Shown here piece after piece: positions 1 to 4,788 of a DNA stretch of 17,073 nt. How positions within the stretch are numbered: position 1 is the stretch's first letter; every line of letters begins with the position of its first letter. Source of the stretch: an uncultured Treponema sp. (GTDB taxonomy: Bacteria > Spirochaetota > Spirochaetia > Treponematales > Treponemataceae); assembly GCA_934667505.1 (NCBI GenBank), contig CAKULY010000034.1, positions 1-17,073 of the forward strand, written 5' to 3'. The position numbers and the translations under genes were made by a program. Below the pieces are notes generated by a model. That model was not told the origin of the DNA, made no database searches, and saw only the letters and a list, made by a program, of their open reading frames with translations.

Positions 1-99
1 ATCACAAACAACGCAACAGTACAATTAAACGCAATGCGTTTTAGAGCCAAATTAGGGCTTAACAAGGAAGAAATGCCTCAGATGCTGCTGGAGAAGTAA
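1..99 (+). CDS. 3' end of an unidentified gene (left edge)
   Basis: An open frame enters from the left edge and ends at a TAA at 97-99, giving 32 visible residues that end in a charged tail (KEEMPQMLLEK). The next gene's ATG follows the stop directly, and its ribosome-binding site (GGAG at 90-93) lies inside this reading frame, which supports a real coupled gene. The segment NAMRFRAKLGLN loosely resembles the C-terminal end of phage small-terminase-like proteins, but 32 residues are too few to assign a family. Product unknown; the start is outside the window. Confidence 0.5.
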   Translation: MTNNATVQLNAMRFRAKLGLNKEEMPQMLLEK

Positions 100-270
100 A
101 TGACACTTATTTTAGGTATTATAATAGGTCTTTTTGTTGCAAGTTTTATGTTATTTATTTTCAAGAAATTTAATGAAAGTAAAAATGATTATTCTGATTA
201 TTTGAAAATTGCAACAATTGCTATTACACTTTTATTTATATTTATTATATATTGGCTAATTTATCCATAA
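100..270 (+). CDS. small membrane protein, 56 aa
   Basis: A 56-residue frame begins with ATG immediately after the upstream stop codon, with GGAG six bases before the start. It contains two hydrophobic stretches, about residues 2-21 and 36-55, separated by a short polar linker (KKFNESKNDYSDY). That predicts a two-pass inner-membrane miniprotein. I recognise no family. In a phage-like setting a small holin, a lysis accessory or a superinfection-exclusion protein are possibilities, but nothing in the sequence chooses between them. It is followed 22 bases later by the next plus-strand gene and is probably co-transcribed. Confidence 0.6.
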   Translation: MTLILGIIIGLFVASFMLFIFKKFNESKNDYSDYLKIATIAITLLFIFIIYWLIYP

Positions 271-292
271 TTATATAAGAAAGGAGTGATAG

Positions 293-505
293 ATGACTGA
301 TGCGGAACATTTGGTAGAGAATATCTACTGTTGTGTTAAAAGGGTCGGTTGGGAGAAATTTTCCGAACCACCTACAGATAAAGAAATAGAACCATATTTG
401 CATTATATGCAGAACGGTAATGAAGAAATTTCAAAAGAAACTTTAAGATGGCTTATTCAAATGGCAGCTTATACAACTTATCAAGAATCTTTGTGGGAAG
501 ATTAA
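293..505 (+). CDS. hypothetical protein, 70 aa (accessory region)
   Basis: A soluble, acidic 70-residue protein with a clear ribosome-binding site (AAGGAG, about eight bases before the ATG). It has two cysteines (CC at residues 13-14) and several aromatic residues, with no signal peptide, no membrane segment and no motif that I recognise. It lies in a run of small plus-strand genes typical of phage or integrative-element DNA, and the next gene starts only nine bases after its stop. Function unknown. Confidence 0.65.
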   Translation: MTDAEHLVENIYCCVKRVGWEKFSEPPTDKEIEPYLHYMQNGNEEISKETLRWLIQMAAYTTYQESLWED

Positions 506-514
506 GGACTAGTT

Positions 515-736
515 ATGAATAAAGGTTGGAAAATCGTTAATAACAAAATGAATTTACCTCGTGAAAAAGACGTTATCTTAGCATATACTCCTAATAACAA
601 GGAGATATGCTATTGCATTGGAGGACTTTACTATTTGGAAGTGGGAACGAAGGGGGACTATTACGTTTTGAACGATAAAAGAGATTGCTTTGTTAAAAAC
701 GTAATCGCATATAAAGATTTTGACGGTCTATTTTAG
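515..736 (+). CDS. hypothetical protein, 73 aa, possibly DUF551-like
   Basis: The protein begins with a Trp-containing segment followed by NLPREKDVILAY. This resembles the W-x(n)-LP-x(n)-VL-x-Y pattern of DUF551, a small phage-associated domain of unknown function. The match is by eye and the usual C-terminal W-x-P-LP ending is absent, so the family call is weak. A short purine-rich site (AAGGAC) precedes the ATG. Its last nine bases overlap the end of the minus-strand gene 728-1003, a tail-to-tail arrangement. Probably co-transcribed with the 70-aa gene upstream. Confidence 0.6.
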   Translation: MNKGWKIVNNKMNLPREKDVILAYTPNNKEICYCIGGLYYLEVGTKGDYYVLNDKRDCFVKNVIAYKDFDGLF

Positions 737-1003
737 TTTAGATTTTAGAAAGTCTATTTCACCATTTCCGTTTAATATCCCTGCTTGCCTAAGAACCTCG
801 CAATTTACACCTAGAATAGTTTTTTGAGTTTCTTTCAAAGCTGCGATATTTTCATTAATCTTAGCTAATTCGCTCCCTTTGCCTCTTGTCATTATGTAAT
901 AATTTACAGCGTCATCAATGTATGTGGCAATACTTCTATCACCTTTTTGCTGTAAAATAGATTTATATGTACTTACATATATTTGTGCAGACTTCTTTTC
1001 CAT
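728..1003 (-). CDS. ribbon-helix-helix-like DNA-binding protein, 91 aa
   Basis: The N-terminus (KKSAQIYVSTYKSIL, then a polar turn and a helix containing YIDDAVNYYI) fits the strand-helix-helix plan of ribbon-helix-helix (MetJ/Arc) repressors. The C-terminal half is helical and probably coiled. The frame stays open upstream to 1069, but I choose the ATG at 1003: a TTGACA/TATATT promoter pair lies at 1010-1039, inside that upstream extension, and predicts transcription starting on the A of this ATG. There is no Shine-Dalgarno sequence, consistent with a leaderless mRNA. It diverges from the Orf-HNH gene and shares its 87-bp upstream region, so it may repress both promoters. This regulatory role is inference. 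The fold call is by pattern only. Confidence 0.6.
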   Translation of the reverse strand: MEKKSAQIYVSTYKSILQQKGDRSIATYIDDAVNYYIMTRGKGSELAKINENIAALKETQKTILGVNCEVLRQAGILNGNGEIDFLKSKLK

Positions 1004-1009
1004 AAAATC

Positions 1010-1039
1010 AATATATACGAAATGTATAAAAAATGTCAA
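1010..1039 (-). promoter_or_regulatory. predicted sigma70 promoter of the RHH-like gene
   Basis: Reading on the minus strand, -35 TTGACA (1039-1034, full consensus) and -10 TATATT (1015-1010) are 18 bases apart. The first base of the start codon lies seven bases after the -10, so the transcript would be leaderless. No Shine-Dalgarno sequence is present, which agrees. Confidence 0.6.
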
Positions 1040-1055
1040 TAAAAGTATATAATTA

Positions 1056-1084
1056 TTGTATTTTATCAAGATATATTATATATT
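1056..1084 (+). promoter_or_regulatory. predicted promoter of the Orf-HNH gene
   Basis: On the plus strand TTGTAT (1056-1061) and TATATT (1079-1084) are separated by 17 bases. The predicted start at +7 after the -10 falls on the ATG at 1091, again giving a leaderless message. The region is extremely AT-rich, so the hexamers could occur by chance and confidence is lower than for the divergent promoter. Confidence 0.4.
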
Positions 1085-1090
1085 TTATAT

Positions 1091-1903
1091 ATGAACAAGA
1101 TTTGTATAAGGGCATTTCCTAAAAAATTTCCAAACGGTTCTTTTTTGCTTCTTCCTGCAACTCCAGCAGAAAAAAGTTCTTTAGACACTTTTTGTGCTAC
1201 AATAGGAAGTAACTTTGTAACAGTTACAATAAACTCATCAAGGAGAAATAAGACTTATGACCAAGTAAAAACTGTTTTTGCCCTTTGTTCTATAATATTT
1301 CAGTGCATGAACGAAGGTAGAAAACCGACCTCGAAAGAGAATAGGAAAATGTACGAATCTCTTTTAAGAGAATTTGCAGACAAAGAGCCTGATATTAGAC
1401 ATCCAGAAGAAGAAGTCCCTGTTCATCTGTCGGAGATGTCAAAAATTCAAGCAGCAAGATTTATAAATTCACTTATAGGATTGATTGTTGAATATTGCGA
1501 CTTGACAGATAACCAGCAAGTTGAAGTAAAAGAATTATTCCAAGAATTTAAAAAAGCTACATCTACAGGAAAAGGCAACCCTTGCGACTATGATTCAGAC
1601 GGCAATTTACTTTCTGTTGATGATTGGTGCGAAATTAACAATGTATCAATGGCAAGCGGAATTAATGACGGAACTTTGGAAATTGCTCATATAATCACAA
1701 AATCAGCTCATCCTGAATATCGCAACTGTGTTTGGAATTTTTTAAGATTAACACATTATGAACACCTTGAAATTCAGCATAGGAAAGGGTGGAAAGAACT
1801 TCTATCTATATATCCACACCTTATTCCTAGAGTAAAAGCGGCTTATGATTTAGCACATGAAGTTTACCCTTTTACAATGACAGAAGAATTTAACAAAGAA
1901 TAG
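1091..1903 (+). CDS. phage recombination protein: Orf/NinB-like domain fused to HNH nuclease domain
   Basis: A 270-residue protein with two apparent parts. Residues about 40-150 follow the plan of lambda Orf (NinB), a recombination mediator that works with single-strand DNA-binding protein: a strand (VTVTINSS), an Arg-rich and Asp-Gln turn (RRNKTYDQ, 51-58), helices, and a late helix (SKIQAARFINSLIGLIVEYC). Residues about 165-255 carry an HNH-type nuclease signature: H200, N216 and H225, with the N-x8-H spacing of the family, followed by a Trp-containing helix (RKGWKELL). No CxxC zinc pairs are present. Lambda uses two separate proteins (Orf and Rap/NinG) for comparable jobs, so this could be a one-chain version that processes recombination intermediates. 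An SSB gene lies in the same element. It has no Shine-Dalgarno sequence and sits tail to tail, four bases from the next minus-strand gene. Both domain calls are by eye; the HNH part is the surer. Confidence 0.65.
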   Translation: MNKICIRAFPKKFPNGSFLLLPATPAEKSSLDTFCATIGSNFVTVTINSSRRNKTYDQVKTVFALCSIIFQCMNEGRKPTSKENRKMYESLLREFADKEPDIRHPEEEVPVHLSEMSKIQAARFINSLIGLIVEYCDLTDNQQVEVKELFQEFKKATSTGKGNPCDYDSDGNLLSVDDWCEINNVSMASGINDGTLEIAHIITKSAHPEYRNCVWNFLRLTHYEHLEIQHRKGWKELLSIYPHLIPRVKAAYDLAHEVYPFTMTEEFNKE

Positions 1904-1907
1904 TCTT

Positions 1908-2240
1908 TTATTTTCCGCCTCTGCGTCTGCTTTGGAGAAAATTTTTCACATCTCTTCTATAATACACATATCCTATTCCCAGCCTTATTTTAGGAATGTC
2001 TTTAGGAATGTCCATTCTGCTATCAATTGAATCAAGTTTTAGATATTGACGAACTTCATCAACCGACATAACATCATCACCTGCGTCATGCACTTCGTCA
2101 ATTTGTCTTAGGCAGTTAGTTAGATATGTTATTTGTGCGTAAATTTCAGCACGCTTTTCCATTAAATCTTCTTGAGTTAAATGAAAACCATTTGTGTAAT
2201 CTTTAGGAACTTTAAAAGGCTCTTCTACATTATTATCCAT
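1908..2240 (-). CDS. helix-turn-helix DNA-binding protein, excisionase-like, 110 aa
   Basis: The C-terminal half (about residues 56-106) matches the winged-helix HTH_17/excisionase plan: MSVDEVRQYLKL as the first helices, a loop, then IRLGIGYVYYRRDVKNFL, where the wing and the arginine-rich DNA contact normally lie. The very end is basic (QSRRRGGK). The N-terminal half is acidic and helical. A ribosome-binding site (AGAGG) precedes the ATG. The protein may be an excisionase or a small transcriptional regulator of the element; the sequence does not decide. The insertion between the two helices (SIDSRMDIPKDIP) is longer than usual. Confidence 0.6.
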   Translation of the reverse strand: MDNNVEEPFKVPKDYTNGFHLTQEDLMEKRAEIYAQITYLTNCLRQIDEVHDAGDDVMSVDEVRQYLKLDSIDSRMDIPKDIPKIRLGIGYVYYRRDVKNFLQSRRRGGK

Positions 2241-2259
2241 ACAACCTCTATAATTAAAT

Positions 2260-2292
2260 AAAAAAAGCGTGTCCTTTTAAAACTAGACACGC
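2260..2292 (-). terminator. intrinsic terminator after the holin-like gene
   Basis: On the minus strand a perfect 7-bp stem (GCGTGTC with GACACGC, arms 2286-2292 and 2267-2273) is followed at once by a run of seven T. It lies 20 bases past the stop of the 2312-2644 gene and before the start of the next minus-strand gene. Confidence 0.8.
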
Positions 2293-2311
2293 ATCAGTTT
2301 TTTTTAGTATT

Positions 2312-2644
2312 TTATTCTTTATCTTTCTTTTTAATCATTATAGGTAAAATACTAATTATTAATGCAACGGCACCAGCAACTAGAGAAATTAAAGTAGTTA
2401 TAGTTTTCTCTGCCAAGCCACCAAAAACCAATAAAGCAGAACCGATTACAATTCCTATAATAGAAGTGTATAGTTTCCAGTCTTTCTTTTCAGTTTTTGA
2501 TATGATACCGATAATACAAGAAGCTAGCCCGACTGTAAATCCGACTAACTCTATCCAAACGGCAGCTTCAATACCTGTGAACTGTGCAATTACAGTTGCA
2601 GCAACAATTAAAGCAACACCAATCCAAACGAAAATATTTTTCAT
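2312..2644 (-). CDS. four-segment membrane protein, holin-like, 110 aa
   Basis: A 110-residue protein made almost entirely of hydrophobic segments, at about residues 5-22, 29-48, 60-77 and 83-102. It has a charged loop KTEKKDW in the middle and a strongly basic tail (KKKDKE). The short length, several membrane passes and charged C-terminus fit phage holins, which open the inner membrane at lysis, but no lysis enzyme is visible beside it and I cannot name a family. The start is supported by AAAGGAG six bases before the ATG. It has its own terminator downstream and a weak promoter-like pair at 2678-2706, so it may be transcribed separately from the SSB block. Confidence 0.6.
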   Translation of the reverse strand: MKNIFVWIGVALIVAATVIAQFTGIEAAVWIELVGFTVGLASCIIGIISKTEKKDWKLYTSIIGIVIGSALLVFGGLAEKTITTLISLVAGAVALIISILPIMIKKKDKE

Positions 2645-2702
2645 ATTTTTCTCCTTTACTTTGTAAAAGTTGAAAAAATTATAATTAAAATAAAACTTGA
2701 AC

Positions 2703-3125
2703 TTAATCTATCGCATAACGAGTTATAAAGTTGTTGTTTGACCAACGATTAGTAATTTCCATAATTACTTGACCATCATAAATATCTTGTTTTTGGTTTA
2801 AATCACGTTCTTCTTTAATAATTTCAGAAGCCATGTTATACAAAGATTCTGAAATTTTATCACACATTTTTAAATATTCGTCATCAGATATAGAATCTTT
2901 TAAATTTTTAGAAATTTTTTCTTCTAATTTTGTTTCTGTTAAAGAAACAGTGTCTTGATATTTTCTTAAAGCAATTTCTTTTGCTCGTTGTTGACTTGTG
3001 TTTATATTATTCCACCTCAGTACAACAGATACAGGAATCCCGTATTTTTCAGAACATGAATTTGGAGACATTCCTCGTTTTATATCAACTCTTACATTTT
3101 CTTGAAGTTCTTTTGTGTATCTCAT
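2703..3125 (-). CDS. HTH-containing protein with coiled-coil tail, 140 aa
   Basis: The first 40 residues (YTKELQENVRVDIKRGMS, then SEKYGIPVSVVLRWNN) have the helix-turn-helix layout seen in transposase N-termini and in phage gpP/small-terminase DNA-binding proteins. The remainder, about residues 55-120, is charged and helical with heptad-like spacing, suggesting an oligomerisation segment. Start and stop overlap the previous gene as ATGA (3122-3125), so it is translationally coupled and last in the SSB block. Possible roles are DNA packaging or replication; no catalytic motif is present. Function unknown. Confidence 0.6.
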   Translation of the reverse strand: MRYTKELQENVRVDIKRGMSPNSCSEKYGIPVSVVLRWNNINTSQQRAKEIALRKYQDTVSLTETKLEEKISKNLKDSISDDEYLKMCDKISESLYNMASEIIKEERDLNQKQDIYDGQVIMEITNRWSNNNFITRYAID

Positions 3126-3337
3126 AAACCTCGATATTCTTTTATAAAAGTTTCATTAACGTCTGAAATTGCTTCTTTTAAGTTTGTAAAATTTTTTTGA
3201 AGATGTTTTTTATAAAACCAAACACACCATAAATTGCCAATTTTATTAACCCTCGCAAAAACTTTTGATACTGTTTTAAATATAAAAGCATTTTGCGAGA
3301 AGTTATCATTGTAAATGTATAACTGACGTTCTTTCAT
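3122..3337 (-). CDS. hypothetical protein, 71 aa (SSB operon)
   Basis: A basic 71-residue protein rich in Phe, Lys and Asn, with a tryptophan/cysteine segment (GNLWCVWFYKKH) in the middle. No signal peptide, membrane segment or known motif. It starts two bases after the ssb stop codon, has no good ribosome-binding site of its own, and overlaps the following gene by four bases. It is therefore probably translated by coupling to ssb. Function unknown; a DNA-metabolism accessory role is only a guess from position. Confidence 0.55.
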   Translation of the reverse strand: MKERQLYIYNDNFSQNAFIFKTVSKVFARVNKIGNLWCVWFYKKHLQKNFTNLKEAISDVNETFIKEYRGL

Positions 3338-3339
3338 TT

Positions 3340-3780
3340 TCAGAAAGGAATATCTTCTGGAAAATCAGAGCTAGGGTCATATTCTTGTTGAGCAGGCGAG
3401 TTCGTTGTGGACGGTTGTAATCCTTGTTGCTGATTATCTTTTTTCCCTAACAACTGAATATTATTAGCCTCAATAAAAATTTTACTGCTCTTTTTTCCGT
3501 CTTTTTCCCAACGGTCTTGTTTAAGACTTCCTGTTACTCCAATTTGCTGACCTTTGATTAAATATTTTTGCAAACTTTCAGCAAATTTTCCAAAAATCAC
3601 AACATCAAAGTAAGATACATAATCCACATAAGAACCATCTTTGCTTTTTTGACTTTTGTTAACGGCAATGGAAACAACGGCTTTTGCAGTTCCGTTTGGC
3701 AAGTAGGAAAATGACTTATTACTTTCTTCCACATTATGAGTTAATCTTCCTACTAATGATACTGTATTTAAATCTGTCAT
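3340..3780 (-). CDS. ssb: single-stranded DNA-binding protein (phage-type SSB)
   Basis: At 146 residues this is a typical bacterial or phage SSB. The N-terminal OB-fold covers about residues 4-112 (NTVSLVGRLTHNVE, then VVSIAVNKSQK, SYFDVVIFGKFAESL and GQQIGVTGSLKQDRW). A Gln/Pro/Ser-rich linker follows, and the C-terminal tip DFPEDIPF is the conserved acidic peptide that recruits replication, repair and recombination proteins. It coats single-stranded DNA during replication of the element and could also partner the Orf-like recombination protein at 1091-1903. The start codon abuts the stop of the preceding 52-aa gene (TAA then ATG), with AAAGGGA as ribosome-binding site. It lies third in the minus-strand block driven from 4142-4170. 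The host should carry its own chromosomal ssb elsewhere. Confidence 0.93.
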   Translation of the reverse strand: MTDLNTVSLVGRLTHNVEESNKSFSYLPNGTAKAVVSIAVNKSQKSKDGSYVDYVSYFDVVIFGKFAESLQKYLIKGQQIGVTGSLKQDRWEKDGKKSSKIFIEANNIQLLGKKDNQQQGLQPSTTNSPAQQEYDPSSDFPEDIPF

Positions 3781-3939
3781 TTATTCATCCCTTTGTTCAA
3801 TTCTTTCTGTAACAAAACTTTTTTCTTTTTCAGAGTTTTTTTTCTTGTTGTCTGAATTGAAAGGAGTTGACTTTTCTTGCGGCTCTTCCCTTAGAACCGT
3901 AATGCCAACTCTTTCAGTTTCTTTTTTGTCAATTTTCAT
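3781..3939 (-). CDS. small charged protein, 52 aa, between HTH gene and ssb
   Basis: A short frame filling the gap between the HTH gene and ssb. Its stop TAA is directly followed by the ssb ATG, and its start overlaps the end of the HTH gene by 11 bases. A full AGGAGG ribosome-binding site lies five bases before the chosen ATG at 3939; a second in-frame ATG directly upstream (3942) is too close to it. The product is highly hydrophilic, about half Lys, Glu, Arg and Asn (for example KKKNSEKEKS), and probably disordered. The perfect spacing and strong ribosome-binding site make it a real gene rather than chance. Function unknown. Confidence 0.65.
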   Translation of the reverse strand: MKIDKKETERVGITVLREEPQEKSTPFNSDNKKKNSEKEKSFVTERIEQRDE

Positions 3940-4123
3940 CATTGCCTCCTGTAGCTTTCCTTATATCTTCTATAAGTTCATTTTTAAAATAAAAACGAGA
4001 GTTGCCTAAGCGATGTTCTCTAAGCAACCCTTGTTTTACCCATTTCCAAATCGTTACTTGGCTTTTGCCGAACATTTTCATCACGTCTTTACGTGAAAGA
4101 ATTTCTCCATTTTCTTTTTCCAT
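3929..4123 (-). CDS. small helix-turn-helix (excisionase/MerR-like) protein, 64 aa
   Basis: A compact DNA-binding protein of the HTH_17/excisionase type. SRKDVMKMFGKSQVTIWKW forms the helix-turn-helix, and LREHRLGNSRFYFKNEL gives the wing. It is the first gene of the minus-strand block. Of two possible starts I choose the ATG at 4123 (64 aa), not 4156 (75 aa). A ribosome-binding site AAAGG precedes 4123, and the promoter at 4142-4170 predicts transcription from about 4135, downstream of the longer start. Its position beside the predicted right attachment site fits either an excisionase or the regulator of the early operon. Tandem repeats just upstream of its promoter could be its operator (inference). 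Confidence 0.8.
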   Translation of the reverse strand: MEKENGEILSRKDVMKMFGKSQVTIWKWVKQGLLREHRLGNSRFYFKNELIEDIRKATGGNDEN

Positions 4124-4141
4124 ATAAACCTTTATAGATTT

Positions 4142-4170
4142 ATTGTAATTAATCAAAATTAATATGTCAA
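4142..4170 (-). promoter_or_regulatory. near-consensus sigma70 promoter of the SSB block
   Basis: On the minus strand a perfect -35 (TTGACA, 4170-4165) and a one-mismatch -10 (TACAAT, 4147-4142) are separated by exactly 17 bases. Start of transcription is expected near 4135, about 12 bases before the ATG at 4123, with the ribosome-binding site between. The spacer contains the near-symmetric ATTAATTTTGATTAAT, which could be an operator. Confidence 0.8.
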
Positions 4171-4190
4171 CATTTTAATTCATTTTAATT
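4171..4190. repeat. tandem 10-bp direct repeat upstream of the early promoter
   Basis: Two exact adjacent copies of CATTTTAATT, ten bases each (one helical turn), begin one base upstream of the -35 box of the 4142-4170 promoter. The phasing would suit a repressor or activator that binds as repeated subunits. AT-rich context makes chance possible. Confidence 0.4.
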
Positions 4191-4278
4191 AAACTCAATA
4201 TATTTTTAATTTAAAGAAAATTAGAGGTAAGTTAAATAAACAGTTATTAAAAGACTTGTAAAAAAAAATACTAAAACT

Positions 4279-4395
4279 TCAATATAAAAACATCACAAAA
4301 GTTTTTTTCGTGATAGCAAATATGATGGCACAAAGATATAAAAATAAAATACTTGCAACAATCACTGCAAAAATTATTGACATTTTGTTTTGCAT
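4279..4395 (-). CDS. possible 38-aa single-pass membrane miniprotein
   Basis: A 38-residue frame with one long hydrophobic segment (about residues 5-27, including IIFAVIVASILFLYLC) and a basic end containing KK. That shape is shared by small phage membrane proteins and type I toxins. There is no ribosome-binding site before the ATG and no clear promoter, and AT-rich DNA readily makes hydrophobic frames by chance, so the gene is doubtful. Confidence 0.25.
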   Translation of the reverse strand: MQNKMSIIFAVIVASILFLYLCAIIFAITKKTFVMFLY

Positions 4396-4454
4396 ATATT
4401 ATTATACACACAGTTTTTAGTTGCTATCCTTACTAGTTTTTGAAGAAAGTTATC

Positions 4455-4548
4455 ATAGCAGATTGGTTCGACTCCCTTCTGCCGCTATACTTAATTCTTT
4501 ATAACATAAAGAGTTACAAATCTAAAATGTGTCCGTGATAGCAGATTG
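4455..4548 (+). repeat. 11-bp direct repeats flanking the att-like core
   Basis: ATAGCAGATTG occurs exactly at 4455-4465, abutting the tRNA remnant, and at 4538-4548. A related copy, GTGATAGCAAAT, is at 4310-4321, and the 4538 copy is also preceded by GTG. Repeats of this size around an attachment core can be integrase or excisionase arm sites, but one copy lies outside the predicted boundary, so the role is unsettled. Confidence 0.4.
4465..4486 (+). other. tRNA 3'-end remnant; predicted right attachment site (attR)
   Basis: The 22 bases contain GG-TTCGACT-CCCTT, the T-loop with both sides of its stem (only the inner two bases on the left), then CTGCCGC as the 3' acceptor strand and a T at the discriminator position. 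The expected matching 5' acceptor (GCGGCAG), D-arm and anticodon arm are absent upstream. U73 with a C72 suits tRNA-Gly or tRNA-Cys. Elements that integrate into tRNA 3' ends leave the whole tRNA at one end and this kind of copy at the other, so the intact tRNA is expected beyond the left edge on the plus strand. Confidence 0.6.
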
Positions 4549-4576
4549 ATATCAAATCTATGTTTAGGATACTGAT

Positions 4577-4610
4577 AAAAAACTGACTTCTGAATGAGGT
4601 CAGTTTTTTT
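4577..4610 (+). terminator. intrinsic terminator upstream of rsmA
   Basis: A hairpin of 14 pairs (one G-T wobble) with a five-base loop; arms are 4577-4590 and 4596-4609, and a run of T follows. It reads on the plus strand and, before integration of the element, would have lain about 90 bases downstream of the tRNA whose 3' end remains at 4465-4486, so it may be the old tRNA terminator. Confidence 0.75.
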
Positions 4611-4705
4611 TATGCATTTTTATTTTAAGATAAGATAAAAACTGTCAAAAGGATACATCTGATTTTATCTTTACAAGGTTTGCGTCGTAAACTTTTTTAT
4701 AACCT

Positions 4706-4776
4706 GTTGTTTCATATTTCGTTGCGAAACAACTTAAAAAGTCAAATCGAAAATTAATATTTTTCTTTGACTTTTT
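4706..4776 (+). promoter_or_regulatory. two consecutive inverted repeats in the rsmA leader
   Basis: First repeat: GTTGTTTC (4706-4713) with GAAACAAC (4726-4733), perfect 8 bp, 12-base loop. Second: AAAAAGTCAAA (4736-4746) with TTTGACTTTTT (4766-4776), perfect 11 bp, 19-base loop, ending 12 bases before the rsmA start and just short of its ribosome-binding site. They could form a weak terminator/attenuator or an operator. No riboswitch class is recognised. Confidence 0.4.
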
Positions 4777-4788
4777 ATGGGAGTTCTT

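Larger units (their letters stand above)
4124..4788. other. gene-poor junction between the accessory element and rsmA
   Basis: About 660 bases without a confident gene. It holds the early promoter and tandem repeat, one doubtful 38-aa frame (4279-4395), short repeats around a tRNA 3'-end remnant (4455-4548), a plus-strand terminator (4577-4610), and two inverted repeats in the rsmA leader (4706-4776). The element-chromosome boundary most likely falls at the tRNA remnant. Confidence 0.7.

Noticed and set aside
728..1069. Longer 113-aa version of the RHH-like protein starting at 1069
   Set aside because: The extra residues overlap a TTGACA/TATATT promoter whose predicted start is the internal ATG at 1003; the extension is hydrophobic AT-rich translation without a ribosome-binding site.
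3929..4156. Longer 75-aa version of the HTH protein starting at 4156
   Set aside because: That ATG lies upstream of the predicted transcription start near 4135; the ATG at 4123 has a ribosome-binding site.
4440..4570. A complete tRNA or tmRNA at the att-like site
   Set aside because: Only the T-loop and 3' acceptor strand are present; no D-arm, anticodon arm or matching 5' acceptor can be drawn within 120 bases upstream.
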